Source: Actinotalea sp. JY-7876
Lineage (GTDB): Bacteria; Actinomycetota; Actinomycetes; Actinomycetales; Cellulomonadaceae
Direction: 5' to 3'
Assembly: GCF_014042015.1 (NCBI RefSeq)
Contig: NZ_CP059493.1
Location: 434,001 to 498,000, forward strand
DNA length: 64,000 bases
Part shown: positions 53,852 through 62,219 of the stretch, piece by piece
Numbering within the stretch: position 1 is the first letter of the stretch
How the letters are laid out: each line of letters opens with the position of its first letter
Made by a program: the position numbers and the translations under genes
Notes under the pieces: model-generated
Told to the model about the DNA's origin: nothing
What the model saw: only the letters and a program-made list of their open reading frames with translations
Databases searched by the model: none

Positions 53852-56689
53852 ATGGCCTCAGGTCGCAAGCTCGTGATCGTGGAGTCGCCCGCGAAGGCGC
53901 GCACGATCGCCGGCTACCTCGGCGACGGCTACGTCGTCGAGGCGTCCGTGGGGCACATCCGTGACCTCCCGCAGCCCTCCGAGCTCCCCGTGGAGATGAA
54001 GAAGGGCCCGTTCGGCAAGTTCGCCGTCGACGTCGAGAACGGCTTCGAGCCGTACTACGTCGTGGACGCCGACAAGAAGAAGAAGGTCGCCGAGCTCAAG
54101 CGCGCGCTCAAGGACTCCGACGAGCTCTTCCTCGCGACCGATGAGGACCGCGAGGGCGAGGCCATCGCGTGGCACCTGCTCCAGGAGCTCAAGCCCAAGG
54201 TGCCCGTGCACCGCATGGTCTTCCACGAGATCACGCGCGAGGCCATCCAGCGCGCCCTGGCGAGCACGCGCACGCTCGACGAGCGGCTCGTCGACGCGCA
54301 GGAGACGCGCCGCATCCTCGACCGCCTCTACGGCTACGAGGTCTCGCCCGTGCTGTGGCGCAAGGTCCGCCAGGGCCTGTCCGCCGGGCGCGTGCAGTCG
54401 GTCGCGACGCGGCTCGTCGTCGAGCGGGAGCGCGAGCGCATGGCGTTCCGGGCCGCCGAGTACTGGGACGTCACCGGGACCTTCGCGCAGTCCGCCCCGG
54501 CGACCGAGGCGGAGCAGGGCTCCTTCGGGGCGCGGCTCGTCGCGCTCGACGACCGGCGGGTGGCGAGCGGGCGGGACTTCGACGACCGCGGCCGGCTCAA
54601 GGCGAGCGGCGCCGACGTCGTGCAGCTCGACGAGGCGCGGGCCACGGCGGTCACCGCCGGGCTGCAGGGTGCCGACTTCCGCGTGACGAGCCTGGAGACC
54701 AAGCCGTACACGCGCCGGCCCGCGGCGCCGTTCACGACGTCGACCCTCCAGCAGGAGGCCAGCCGCAAGCTGCGCCTGGGGTCGCGGCAGACCATGCGCA
54801 CCGCGCAGACGCTGTACGAGAACGGCTACATCACCTACATGCGTACCGACTCGCCCGCGCTGTCGGCGCAGGCGATCGACGCCGCCCGTCGCCAGGCGGC
54901 CGAGCTCTACGGCCCCGAGTACGTGCCGGACAAGGCGCGCCACTACGCGAGCAAGGCCAAGGGTGCTCAGGAGGCCCACGAGGCCATCCGCCCCGCGGGC
55001 GACCACTTCCGCACGCCCGCGCAGGTCGCGCGCGAGCTGTCCGGCGACCAGTTCCGCCTCTACGAGCTGATCTGGAAGCGCACGGTCGCCTCCCAGATGG
55101 CCGACGCGCGCGGCTCGACGGCCTCGGTCCGGCTGGCCGCGACGACGTCGGCCGACGCGGGCGAGCTCGCCGGGGCGCGCGCCGTGTTCGCGGCGTCCGG
55201 CACGGTCATCACCTTCCGCGGCTTCATGGCCGCGTACGAGGAGGGGCGCGACGTCGACCGCTACGCCGACGACGACCCCGCGGCCCCCGTCACGCGGGGC
55301 CGGCGCGGCAAGGCCGCGACCGAGGCGGCCGACGGCGCCGGCGGGGGCACGTCCGCGAAGGCGGAGGCCGACGCGCGCCTGCCGCAGATGGCGGAGGGCG
55401 ACGCGATGGTCGGCTCCGAGCTGACCGCCGACGGCCACCGCACCTCCCCGCCGCCGCGCTTCACCGAGGCGAGCCTCATCAAGGCGCTCGAGGAGCGCGG
55501 CATCGGCCGGCCCTCGACCTACGCCGCGACGATCTCGGTGATCCAGGACCGCGGGTACGTCTCGAACCGGGGCCAGGCTCTCGTGCCGTCGTGGCTCGCG
55601 TTCGCCGTGACGCGGCTGCTCGAGGAGAACTTCGACCGCCTCGTCGACTACGACTTCACGGCGGCCATGGAGCAGGACCTCGACCTCATCGCCGCGGGCG
55701 AGAAGGAGCGGGCGGCCTGGCTGCACCAGTTCTACTTCGGCGACGACGCCGTCGCCGGCGCGGACGGCCTGCACGGGCTGGTCGCCAACCTCGGCGACAT
55801 CGACGCGCGCGACGTGAACTCGATCGACATCGGCGAGGGCATCACGCTGCGGGTCGGCCGGTACGGGCCCTACCTCGAGGACGGCGGCACGACCGAGGAC
55901 GGCACGCCGCGGCGCGCGTCGGTCCCCGAGGACCTGGCGCCCGACGAGCTCACCGTCGACAAGGCGCGCGAGCTGCTCGAGACCCAGCCCGACGGCGACC
56001 TCGTCCTCGGCGAGGACCCCTCGACCGGCACGACGATCGTCGCCAAGAACGGCCGCTACGGGCCGTACGTCACCGAGCTGCTCCCGGAGCCCGAGCTGGA
56101 CCCGGGGCTGTCCGCCGCGGCGAAGAAGAAGGCGCTCGCGGCGGCACCCAAGCCGCGCACGGCGTCGCTGCTCAAGTCGATGGACCTGCAGACCGTCACG
56201 CTCGACGACGCCCTGAAGCTCCTCTCCCTGCCGCGCGTGGTGGGCACGGACCCGGAGAGCGGCGAGCCGATCACGGCCCAGAACGGCCGCTACGGTCCCT
56301 ACCTCAAGAAGGGCACCGACTCGCGCACCCTCCCCAGCGAGGAGGCGATGTTCGACATCACGCTCGAGGAGGCGCTCAAGATCTACGCCGAGCCGAAGCG
56401 CGGACGGGGCGCGTCGGCGTCCGCGGCGCTGCGCGAGCTCGGCACGGACCCCGTGAGCAACAAGCCGGTCGTGGTCAAGGACGGCCGCTTCGGCCCGTAC
56501 GTCACCGACGGCGAGTCCAACGCGACGCTCCGCAAGGAGGACGCGGTGGAGACGATCACGCTCGAGCGTGCGTCCGAGCTGCTCGCGGAGAAGCGCGCGC
56601 GCGGCCCGGTCAAGAAGCGCGCGACGACCCGCAAGGCGCCGGCCCGCAAGGCACCCGCCAAGCCGAAGGCCGCCGCGAAGAAGTCCTGA
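53852..56689 (+). CDS. topA: DNA topoisomerase I
   Basis: A 945-residue type IA topoisomerase that relaxes negative supercoils. The TOPRIM domain has KLVIVESPAKARTIAGYL and FLATDEDREGEAIAWHL. The active-site Tyr is in NGYITYMRTDSPALS. PPRFTEASLIKALEERGIGRPSTYA lies in the core. An acidic/Ala-Gly-rich insert precedes it (around residues 475-510). As in other actinobacterial TopA proteins there are no C-terminal zinc fingers; instead there are repeated TopoI C-terminal domains (NGRYGPY repeats four times) and a Lys/Ala/Pro-rich basic tail that aids processivity. Confidence 0.97.
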   Translation: MASGRKLVIVESPAKARTIAGYLGDGYVVEASVGHIRDLPQPSELPVEMKKGPFGKFAVDVENGFEPYYVVDADKKKKVAELKRALKDSDELFLATDEDREGEAIAWHLLQELKPKVPVHRMVFHEITREAIQRALASTRTLDERLVDAQETRRILDRLYGYEVSPVLWRKVRQGLSAGRVQSVATRLVVERERERMAFRAAEYWDVTGTFAQSAPATEAEQGSFGARLVALDDRRVASGRDFDDRGRLKASGADVVQLDEARATAVTAGLQGADFRVTSLETKPYTRRPAAPFTTSTLQQEASRKLRLGSRQTMRTAQTLYENGYITYMRTDSPALSAQAIDAARRQAAELYGPEYVPDKARHYASKAKGAQEAHEAIRPAGDHFRTPAQVARELSGDQFRLYELIWKRTVASQMADARGSTASVRLAATTSADAGELAGARAVFAASGTVITFRGFMAAYEEGRDVDRYADDDPAAPVTRGRRGKAATEAADGAGGGTSAKAEADARLPQMAEGDAMVGSELTADGHRTSPPPRFTEASLIKALEERGIGRPSTYAATISVIQDRGYVSNRGQALVPSWLAFAVTRLLEENFDRLVDYDFTAAMEQDLDLIAAGEKERAAWLHQFYFGDDAVAGADGLHGLVANLGDIDARDVNSIDIGEGITLRVGRYGPYLEDGGTTEDGTPRRASVPEDLAPDELTVDKARELLETQPDGDLVLGEDPSTGTTIVAKNGRYGPYVTELLPEPELDPGLSAAAKKKALAAAPKPRTASLLKSMDLQTVTLDDALKLLSLPRVVGTDPESGEPITAQNGRYGPYLKKGTDSRTLPSEEAMFDITLEEALKIYAEPKRGRGASASAALRELGTDPVSNKPVVVKDGRFGPYVTDGESNATLRKEDAVETITLERASELLAEKRARGPVKKRATTRKAPARKAPAKPKAAAKKS

Positions 56690-56720
56690 CGGCCGCGCGC
56701 CGGGGCCGGGTGCGGCCGCA

Positions 56721-56757
56721 CGGAGGGTTCTGACCGCTGAGCGGTCGGAACCCTCCG
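56721..56757. terminator. Terminator between topA and the Nudix gene
   Basis: CGGAGGGTTC pairs with GAACCCTCCG (10 bp), continued after one T-G pair by GACCGC/GCGGTC with a TGA loop. It lies between convergent genes and can serve both. Confidence 0.8.
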
Positions 56758-56777
56758 GCGCATCAGGGGCGCGCGCG

Positions 56778-57278
56778 TCAGGAGGGCGCGGCGGGGGACG
56801 GGTAGCGGTCCGGCGGCGGGTCCAGGCGGACGACGAGGAGCGCCGGGGGGCGCGTGCCGCGGGCCAGGTGGTCCAGGACCAGGCGCTCGTGCGGCACGAC
56901 GTCGGGCAGCGCGTCCAGCGGGAACCACGCCATCGCCGACGCCTTGTCCGGCTCGGCGAGGCGCGGGCTGCCCGACCAGCGCCACGCCTCGAAGAAGACG
57001 TCGCACCGCTGCTCGACCGGCGGGCCGCCGGGCTCGAACCGGTGCAGGGTCGTGAGCGGCTCGAGGTCCTCGGCTGCCACCCGGACGCCGGACTCCTCGC
57101 GCACCTCGCGCACGGCGGCGTCGACCACGGACTCCCCGAGGTCGACGTGCCCGGCGAGCAGGCACCAGTACCCGTCCATGTACCCCGTGCCCTGGCGGAG
57201 CTGGAGCAGGACCTTGTCGCGTCGCCGGAGCGCCACGTAGGCGGCGGCCACGAGCAGCGTGCGCTCCGGGGCGCTCAT
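56778..57278 (-). CDS. Nudix hydrolase
   Basis: A 166-residue Nudix protein with a complete box GHVDLGESVVDAAVREVREESGV and upstream RQGTGYMDGYWCLLAG. It hydrolyses a nucleoside diphosphate linked to another group; it resembles the ADP-ribose/8-oxo-dGTP type, but specificity cannot be inferred. The ATG lies 13 bp after the CDGSH gene stop on the same strand, so the two are co-transcribed. Confidence 0.88.
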   Translation of the reverse strand: MSAPERTLLVAAAYVALRRRDKVLLQLRQGTGYMDGYWCLLAGHVDLGESVVDAAVREVREESGVRVAAEDLEPLTTLHRFEPGGPPVEQRCDVFFEAWRWSGSPRLAEPDKASAMAWFPLDALPDVVPHERLVLDHLARGTRPPALLVVRLDPPPDRYPSPAAPS

Positions 57279-57291
57279 CGAACCGGTGCCC

Positions 57292-57573
57292 TCAGACCGG
57301 CTCGTCGTCCGTGGTGAAGCCGATCACCTTGTGGCTGCCGTCGCAGTACGGCTTGATGCCCGAGGCGCCGCACCGGCACAGGGCCACCGTGCGCCGCCGG
57401 CGCGGGGCGGGCTCGCCGCTGGCGAGAAGGATCTCGACGTCGCCGCGCACGAGCAGGGGGCCGTTCGGGCAGGCGGTGATGCTCGCCCAGCCGCCGTCGG
57501 CCGGCGCCTCGACGGCGGCGGCGTCGTCGGGCTGGTGGGGCGTCCGGGCACCGCGGATCTCGCTCAGGCTCAC
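57292..57573 (-). CDS. CDGSH-type iron-sulfur protein
   Basis: A 93-residue protein with one complete 2Fe-2S CDGSH motif, CRCGASGIKPYCDGSH, near the C-terminus (3 Cys and 1 His ligands) and a beta-rich N-terminal part (ITACPNGPLLVRGDVEILL). CDGSH proteins act in electron or cluster transfer. It is divergent from a haem-oxygenase-like iron enzyme gene 176 bp away, a pairing also seen in other actinobacteria, so it may be the electron donor. The GTG is preceded by TTGACT at 6 nt, a weak leaderless signal; the frame is open to 57714. Confidence 0.85.
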   Translation of the reverse strand: MSLSEIRGARTPHQPDDAAAVEAPADGGWASITACPNGPLLVRGDVEILLASGEPAPRRRRTVALCRCGASGIKPYCDGSHKVIGFTTDDEPV

Positions 57574-57749
57574 GACCGCAGTCAACCGCGGCCCGTGCCC
57601 GTCCGCGCGCCGAGGGCCCGTCCGCCGGGGCGGGCTGCGGATGCGGACGGCCACCGCCGGTGACAGGGTGACCGCGGGACGCCGCGAAGGCGCCCCCTGT
57701 CGGCGCGGGCGCAACGTGGCGCCGACGGCGTTCGACGAGGAGGACCTGA

Positions 57750-58781
57750 ATGCGACGACCGGCTGCCCGAGGCCCGCTGAGCGAGCTCCTGCTGGAGACC
57801 CTCGCCGGTGACCCGGCCGGTGTGACCTGTCTGCCCGCCCTCCAGGCGGCGGCCGAGCGTGCGGTGGCCATGACCGACGACGTCCTGGCGGACGAGGACG
57901 TCCAGGTCTCGCTGCTGGCGCTCTACGAGCTCTCCTACCGCGGGCTCGACGGGGTCGACGAGGACTGGGAGTGGCAGCCCGACCTGCTGCGGGTGCGCGC
58001 GACGCTCGAGGGCCCGTTCGAGGCCGCGATCCGGGCCCTGGTCCCCGTGCCGCAGACCGACGCGCGCACCGCGAACGAGATCGCCGAGGCGCTGTTCGCG
58101 CTGACCGCGGCCGACGACGGCCCCAGCGTCTCGGCGTACATCGCGAAGAAGGCGACCGATGAGCAGCTGCACGAGTTCCTCGTCCACCGCTCGATCTACC
58201 ACCTCAAGGAGGCGGACCCGCACAGCTGGGCGCTGCCGCGCCTGAGCGGCCGGGCCAAGTCCGCGCTGATCGAGATCCAGACCGACGAGTACGGCGGCGG
58301 CCGCCCGGGCTACATCCACGCCGAGCTGTTCGGCCGGACGCTGCGCGCCATGGGGCTGGACGACACGTACGGCGCGTACGTCGACGTCGTGCCCGCGCCG
58401 ACGCTCGCGTCGGTCAACATGATGAGCCTGTTCGGGCTGCACCGGCGCCTGCGCGGCGCGATCACGGGGCACCTCGCGGCGTTCGAGATGACGTCGTCGA
58501 TCCCGTGCCGCAGGTACGCCAACGGCTTCCGTCGCCTGGGATACGGCGACGACGTCACCCTCTACTTCGACGAGCACGTCGAGGCCGACGCCGTGCACGA
58601 GCAGATCGCGGGCCGCGACCTCGCCGGTGCCCTCGCCGAGGCCGAGCCTCAGGTGCGCGACGACGTCCTGTGGGGCGCGGCGGCGTACCTCGCGGTCGAC
58701 GGCCTGGCGGGCGCCGCGATGCTGGCGGCCTGGGAGTCCGGCGCCAGCGCGCTGCGCCGCCCGCGCGCGGCCGCGGCCTGA
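57750..58781 (+). CDS. Iron-containing redox enzyme, haem-oxygenase-like fold
   Basis: A 343-residue protein of the iron-containing redox enzyme family (haem-oxygenase-like di-iron oxidases/oxygenases). The all-helical fold shows candidate metal ligands: Glu60 in ALYELSYRG, Glu142/His146/His151 in LHEFLVHRSIYHLKEADP, the EIQTDEYGGGRPGYIHAELF segment, and FDEHVEADAVHEQ. Characterised relatives act in natural-product or fatty-acid oxidation; this one has no biosynthetic neighbours apart from the CDGSH protein. GAGGAGGACC lies before the ATG. It may have an ordinary house role in actinobacteria. Function undetermined. Confidence 0.8.
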   Translation: MRRPAARGPLSELLLETLAGDPAGVTCLPALQAAAERAVAMTDDVLADEDVQVSLLALYELSYRGLDGVDEDWEWQPDLLRVRATLEGPFEAAIRALVPVPQTDARTANEIAEALFALTAADDGPSVSAYIAKKATDEQLHEFLVHRSIYHLKEADPHSWALPRLSGRAKSALIEIQTDEYGGGRPGYIHAELFGRTLRAMGLDDTYGAYVDVVPAPTLASVNMMSLFGLHRRLRGAITGHLAAFEMTSSIPCRRYANGFRRLGYGDDVTLYFDEHVEADAVHEQIAGRDLAGALAEAEPQVRDDVLWGAAAYLAVDGLAGAAMLAAWESGASALRRPRAAAA

Positions 58782-58855
58782 CGCCCCGCCCCGCCCCGAG
58801 GCACCTGTCCCCGTCCGGAAGGTGATCCGGGTTCCTCCCACTGCGTGGGCTCGCG

Positions 58856-59452
58856 TCAGGGCGCCGGCCGGTGCCCTCCGGCACGCAGGTAGCCGTCGAG
58901 CAGCGCGACCGTGGCCTCGTACGCGCGATCGAGGTCCCCGGTCTGCTCGACGCGCTGGGACGCCGCGTGCAGCAGCGCCACGACCAGCTCGGTCATCGTG
59001 TCCGGGTCCGGCTCGCCCAGCTCCACGAGCGCCTCGCGCAGCGGCACGAGCAGCTGGTCGTGGAACGTGCGCGACCGGTCGGCGAGCTCCTGCGTCGGTG
59101 CGACGACCGCCAGCGTGCGGGCGAGCGCGTGCTCGCCGTCGGCGACGAGCTCGAGGTTCGCCCGGAGGAAGGCGAGGATCCGGCCGCGCGGCCCGTCGGC
59201 CGCCGCGATCGCCGCGTCGAGCCGCTCGGTCCAGCGTGGGAACGAGTCGCGCACGAGCGCCGAGAGGAGGTCCTCGCGCGAGCCGAAGTACTGGTAGACG
59301 CTCGAGCGGGACAGCCCCGCAAGCTCGCCCACCTCCGCGAGCGTCGGCAGTCGCTCGGGCCGGTCCGTGAGGAGCGCCCGGGCGGCGTCGAGGAGCGCGC
59401 GCTCCCGCGCGGCCCGGTGCTCGGCGACCGTCGGTGCGTCGATGCGCGGCAC
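58856..59452 (-). CDS. TetR-family transcriptional regulator
   Basis: A 198-residue regulator. The N-terminal HTH is LLDAARALLTDRPERLPTLAEVGELAGLSRSSVYQYFGSREDLLSALV. The ligand-binding C-terminal domain is helical. GGGAGG seven bases before the GTG at 59452 supports the start; the frame is open to 59521. The targets are unknown; it converges on the iron redox enzyme gene and lies downstream of the PfkB kinase gene on the same strand (112-bp gap). No operator repeat was recognised next to it. Confidence 0.88.
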   Translation of the reverse strand: MPRIDAPTVAEHRAARERALLDAARALLTDRPERLPTLAEVGELAGLSRSSVYQYFGSREDLLSALVRDSFPRWTERLDAAIAAADGPRGRILAFLRANLELVADGEHALARTLAVVAPTQELADRSRTFHDQLLVPLREALVELGEPDPDTMTELVVALLHAASQRVEQTGDLDRAYEATVALLDGYLRAGGHRPAP

Positions 59453-59564
59453 GTCCACACCTCCCGTCGCGCGCGCCCTCGCCGGGCGCCGGCACCCCTC
59501 GGTGCCGAAGAAGGATGGCACGCCGGGACCGGCGCCGCCGCCGGTCCGGACCGGCTGCGCAGGC

Positions 59565-60515
59565 TCAGACGTCGCGTGTCAGGGCGGACCGGGCGCCGTG
59601 CACGACGTCGGCGTCCCGCTGCCAGCCCCGCGCGCCGTCCGCCGCGCACGAGGCGGACGCGACCCGGGCCGCGAACGCGAGGCCCTGCCGCAGCGTCGCC
59701 GCGTCGCGGGCGCCGTGGTGCGCGAGCCACGCCGCCAGCGCGCCGTGCAGCACGTCACCGGCGCCGAGCGTGTCGACGACCGCGACCGGCGGGACCGCGA
59801 CGTCGTCGGCGCCGTGCACCTGGATCGCCGCGCCGCCCCGCGAGCGGGCCACCAGGCGCGGGCCGAGGGCCGCGACGGCGGCGAGCGCGTCGGGGGCCCG
59901 CCCGTCGCCCGGGCCCGGCAGGCGGAAGTCCGCGGACAGGAGCGCGACGTCGGTGAGGGCGAGCAGCGCCTCCAGCCCTGGCTTCCACGAGCCGCCGTCG
60001 AGCAGCACGGGCACCCCCGCCGCGCGGGCAGCGCGGGCGAGGCGGGTCGCGAGGTCGAGGTGGTGGCCGTCGACCAGGAGCACCGCGGCGCCGGTGACCG
60101 CGGCCTCGGCGTCGCTCAACGCCGCGCCGTGCGGCGCGAGCGCGGCGTTGACGGAGACCACCGCGCGCTCGCCCGTGCCCGCCGTCACGAGCACCGTCGA
60201 GACGGCCGGCGCGTCGTCCGCGCCGCCGAGGTCGCGCACCGCGACGCCGTGCGCCTCGAGGTCGGCGACGACCAGCCGCCCGAGCACCGAGCCGCCCGCA
60301 CGCGTCACCAGGGTCGCGGGGCAGCCGAGGGTCGCGGCCGTGACGGCCGCGTTCGCCGCCGGTCCGCCCGAGGAGACGGCGAGACCGCGGGCCTGGACCT
60401 TCTGGTCCGCGGCGGGCACGTGGTCGACCGTCTGGACGACGTCGAGCGTCGCGAGGCCGCAGCACAGCACGGCGCGCGAGGGTGGCGACGCGGTCCGGGA
60501 CGACACCGAGGGCAC
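59565..60515 (-). CDS. PfkB-family carbohydrate kinase
   Basis: A 316-residue sugar or nucleoside kinase of the ribokinase family. It has signature 1, SSGGPAANAAVTAATLG, and signature 2, VDTLGAGDVLHGALAAWL with the catalytic Asp. It phosphorylates a sugar-like substrate not identifiable from sequence. Transcription from TACGCT 6 nt before the GTG at 60515 would be leaderless. It is divergent from a Gfo/Idh/MocA oxidoreductase gene with only 39 bp between start codons, suggesting joint control of one catabolic or conversion pathway. Confidence 0.88.
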   Translation of the reverse strand: MPSVSSRTASPPSRAVLCCGLATLDVVQTVDHVPAADQKVQARGLAVSSGGPAANAAVTAATLGCPATLVTRAGGSVLGRLVVADLEAHGVAVRDLGGADDAPAVSTVLVTAGTGERAVVSVNAALAPHGAALSDAEAAVTGAAVLLVDGHHLDLATRLARAARAAGVPVLLDGGSWKPGLEALLALTDVALLSADFRLPGPGDGRAPDALAAVAALGPRLVARSRGGAAIQVHGADDVAVPPVAVVDTLGAGDVLHGALAAWLAHHGARDAATLRQGLAFAARVASASCAADGARGWQRDADVVHGARSALTRDV

Positions 60516-60521
60516 GGCCCG

Positions 60522-60554
60522 AGCGTAGGCGCGCCAGCCGCTAGGTTGGCGCGC
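60522..60554. promoter_or_regulatory. Divergent leaderless promoters with inverted repeat
   Basis: TACGCT (minus, 60527-60522) and TAGGTT (plus, 60542-60547) are -10 elements 6 and 7 nt from the two start codons. An inverted repeat GCGCGCCA/TGGCGCGC (60529-60536 and 60547-60554) lies between and over them, a possible shared operator. Confidence 0.5.
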
Positions 60555-61562
60555 ATGACCCACGCCGAGGACCCGCGCACCGCCCCGCCGATCCGCTGGG
60601 GCGTCCTCGCCCCGGGCGGCATCGCCCACACGTTCGCCGCGGCGGTCCTGGGGCACACGCAGGGGAGCATCGTCGCCGTCGGGTCCCGCAACCGCGAGCG
60701 GGCTGCGGCCTTCGCGCAGCAGTACGACGTCCCCACGGTGCACGAGGGCTACGAGGCGCTCGTCGCCGACCCGCAGGTCGAGGCCGTCTACGTCGCGTCG
60801 CCGCACTCCGAGCACCGCGCGCACGCGCTGCTCGCGATCCGGGCCGGCAAGCACGTGCTCGTCGAGAAGTCGTTCACGCGCAACGCCGTGGAGGCGCAGG
60901 AGGTCGTGGACGCCGCGCGCGCCGCGGGCGTCTTCGTCATGGAGGCGATGTGGACGCGCTTCCTGCCGCACGTCGTGGCGCTGCGCTCGGTCCTGGAGCG
61001 TGGCGACATCGGCGAGGTCGTCACGCTCATCGCCGACCACGGCCAGGCGTTCGGCCACCTGCCCGCGACGCACCGGCTGCACGACCCGTCGCTCGCGGGC
61101 GGCGCGCTGCTCGACCTGGGCGTGTACCCCGTCTCGTTCGCGCACGACCTGCTGGGCGTGCCCGACCGGGTGCAGGCCACGGGCTCGCTGACGCCGACCG
61201 GGGTCGACGGCCAGCTCAGCATCGCCCTCGGCTACGGCGAGCGCACCCAGGCATCGCTGAGCACCACACTCTGGTCGCGGACCGCGACGACGGCCGTCAT
61301 CGGCGGCACGCAGGGCCGCATCGAGATCGAGAGCGACTTCTACCGGCCGACCGGCTTCACCGTGATCCGCTCCGACGGCAGCTACTGGGCCTACGACCGC
61401 GAGGTCGACGGCGGCTTCCAGTTCCAGGCGGCCGAGGTCGCCCGGCGGGTCGCCGAGGGGGCGACCGAGAGCCCGCGCATGACCCTCGACAACACGCTCG
61501 AGGTGATGCGGACCATGGACGAGATCCGCCGCCAGGCCGGGGTGACGTACCCGGGGGAGTGA
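60555..61562 (+). CDS. Gfo/Idh/MocA-family oxidoreductase
   Basis: A 335-residue NAD(P)-dependent dehydrogenase. The Rossmann motif is WGVLAPGGIAHTF (a Pro variant of GxGxxA), followed by AVGSRNRERAAAFAQ, VYVASPHSEHRAHALLA, and the catalytic-lysine motif GKHVLVEKSFTRN. The C-terminal domain has LLDLGVYPVSFAHDLLG and WRTRFLPH-like segments typical of the trans-1,2-dihydrobenzenediol/scyllo-inositol group. Substrate unknown, perhaps a sugar or polyol linked to the divergent PfkB kinase. Leaderless from TAGGTT. Confidence 0.88.
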   Translation: MTHAEDPRTAPPIRWGVLAPGGIAHTFAAAVLGHTQGSIVAVGSRNRERAAAFAQQYDVPTVHEGYEALVADPQVEAVYVASPHSEHRAHALLAIRAGKHVLVEKSFTRNAVEAQEVVDAARAAGVFVMEAMWTRFLPHVVALRSVLERGDIGEVVTLIADHGQAFGHLPATHRLHDPSLAGGALLDLGVYPVSFAHDLLGVPDRVQATGSLTPTGVDGQLSIALGYGERTQASLSTTLWSRTATTAVIGGTQGRIEIESDFYRPTGFTVIRSDGSYWAYDREVDGGFQFQAAEVARRVAEGATESPRMTLDNTLEVMRTMDEIRRQAGVTYPGE

Positions 61563-61598
61563 GGGGCCCCGGCGACCGGGGCTGTCGGTCCGCCGGGC

Positions 61599-61604
61599 TA
61601 CCCT
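61599..61604 (+). promoter_or_regulatory. -10 element TACCCT, leaderless promoter of tmk
   Basis: TACCCT ends 6 nt before the GTG at 61611. Confidence 0.55.
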
Positions 61605-61610
61605 GACGCC

Positions 61611-62219
61611 GTGTTCATCTCCTTCGAGGGCGGCGACGGCGTCGGCAAGTCCACGCAGCTCGCCCTCCTGGCGGACCTCCTGGCCGGACGCGGTCTCGAG
61701 GTCGTGCGCACGCGCGAGCCGGGCGGCACGCCGCTGGGCGTCGAGCTGCGCAACGCCGTCCTGCACGGCGAGCACGTGAGCCCGCGGACGGAGGCGCTGC
61801 TGTACGCCACCGACCGCGCCCACCACGTCGACGCGGTCGTCCGCCCCGCGCTCGAGCGCGGCGCCGTCGTGCTCACGGACCGGTACCTCGACTCGTCCGT
61901 CGCCTACCAGGGGGACGGGCGCGCGCTCGGCGCGGACGAGGTCGAGCGCCTCTCGCTGTGGGCGACGGACGGGCTGCTGCCGGACCTCACGGTGCTCCTC
62001 GACCTCGACCCCGCGGTCGGGCTCGGGCGGCTCACCGGAGCGCCGGACCGCCTCGAGAGCGCGGGCCTGGAGTTCCACCGGCGCACGCGCGCGGCGTTCC
62101 TGGCGCGCGCGGCGGCCGAGCCCGCGCGCTGGCTCGTCGTGGACGCGGCGCTCCCGCCCGCCGAGGTCCACGCCCGGATCGCGGCGCGCGTCGACGCCCT
62201 CCCGGTACCGGTGCGATGA
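61611..62219 (+). CDS. tmk: Thymidylate kinase
   Basis: A 202-residue dTMP kinase. The P-loop is FEGGDGVGKSTQ, the DR(Y/H) motif is VVLTDRYLDSSVAYQG, followed by the LID region VLLDLDPAVGLGRL. It makes dTDP for DNA synthesis. The GTG start is leaderless. ATGA overlap with holB downstream (62216-62219) couples the two, a conserved order near topA in actinobacteria. Confidence 0.96.
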   Translation: MFISFEGGDGVGKSTQLALLADLLAGRGLEVVRTREPGGTPLGVELRNAVLHGEHVSPRTEALLYATDRAHHVDAVVRPALERGAVVLTDRYLDSSVAYQGDGRALGADEVERLSLWATDGLLPDLTVLLDLDPAVGLGRLTGAPDRLESAGLEFHRRTRAAFLARAAAEPARWLVVDAALPPAEVHARIAARVDALPVPVR

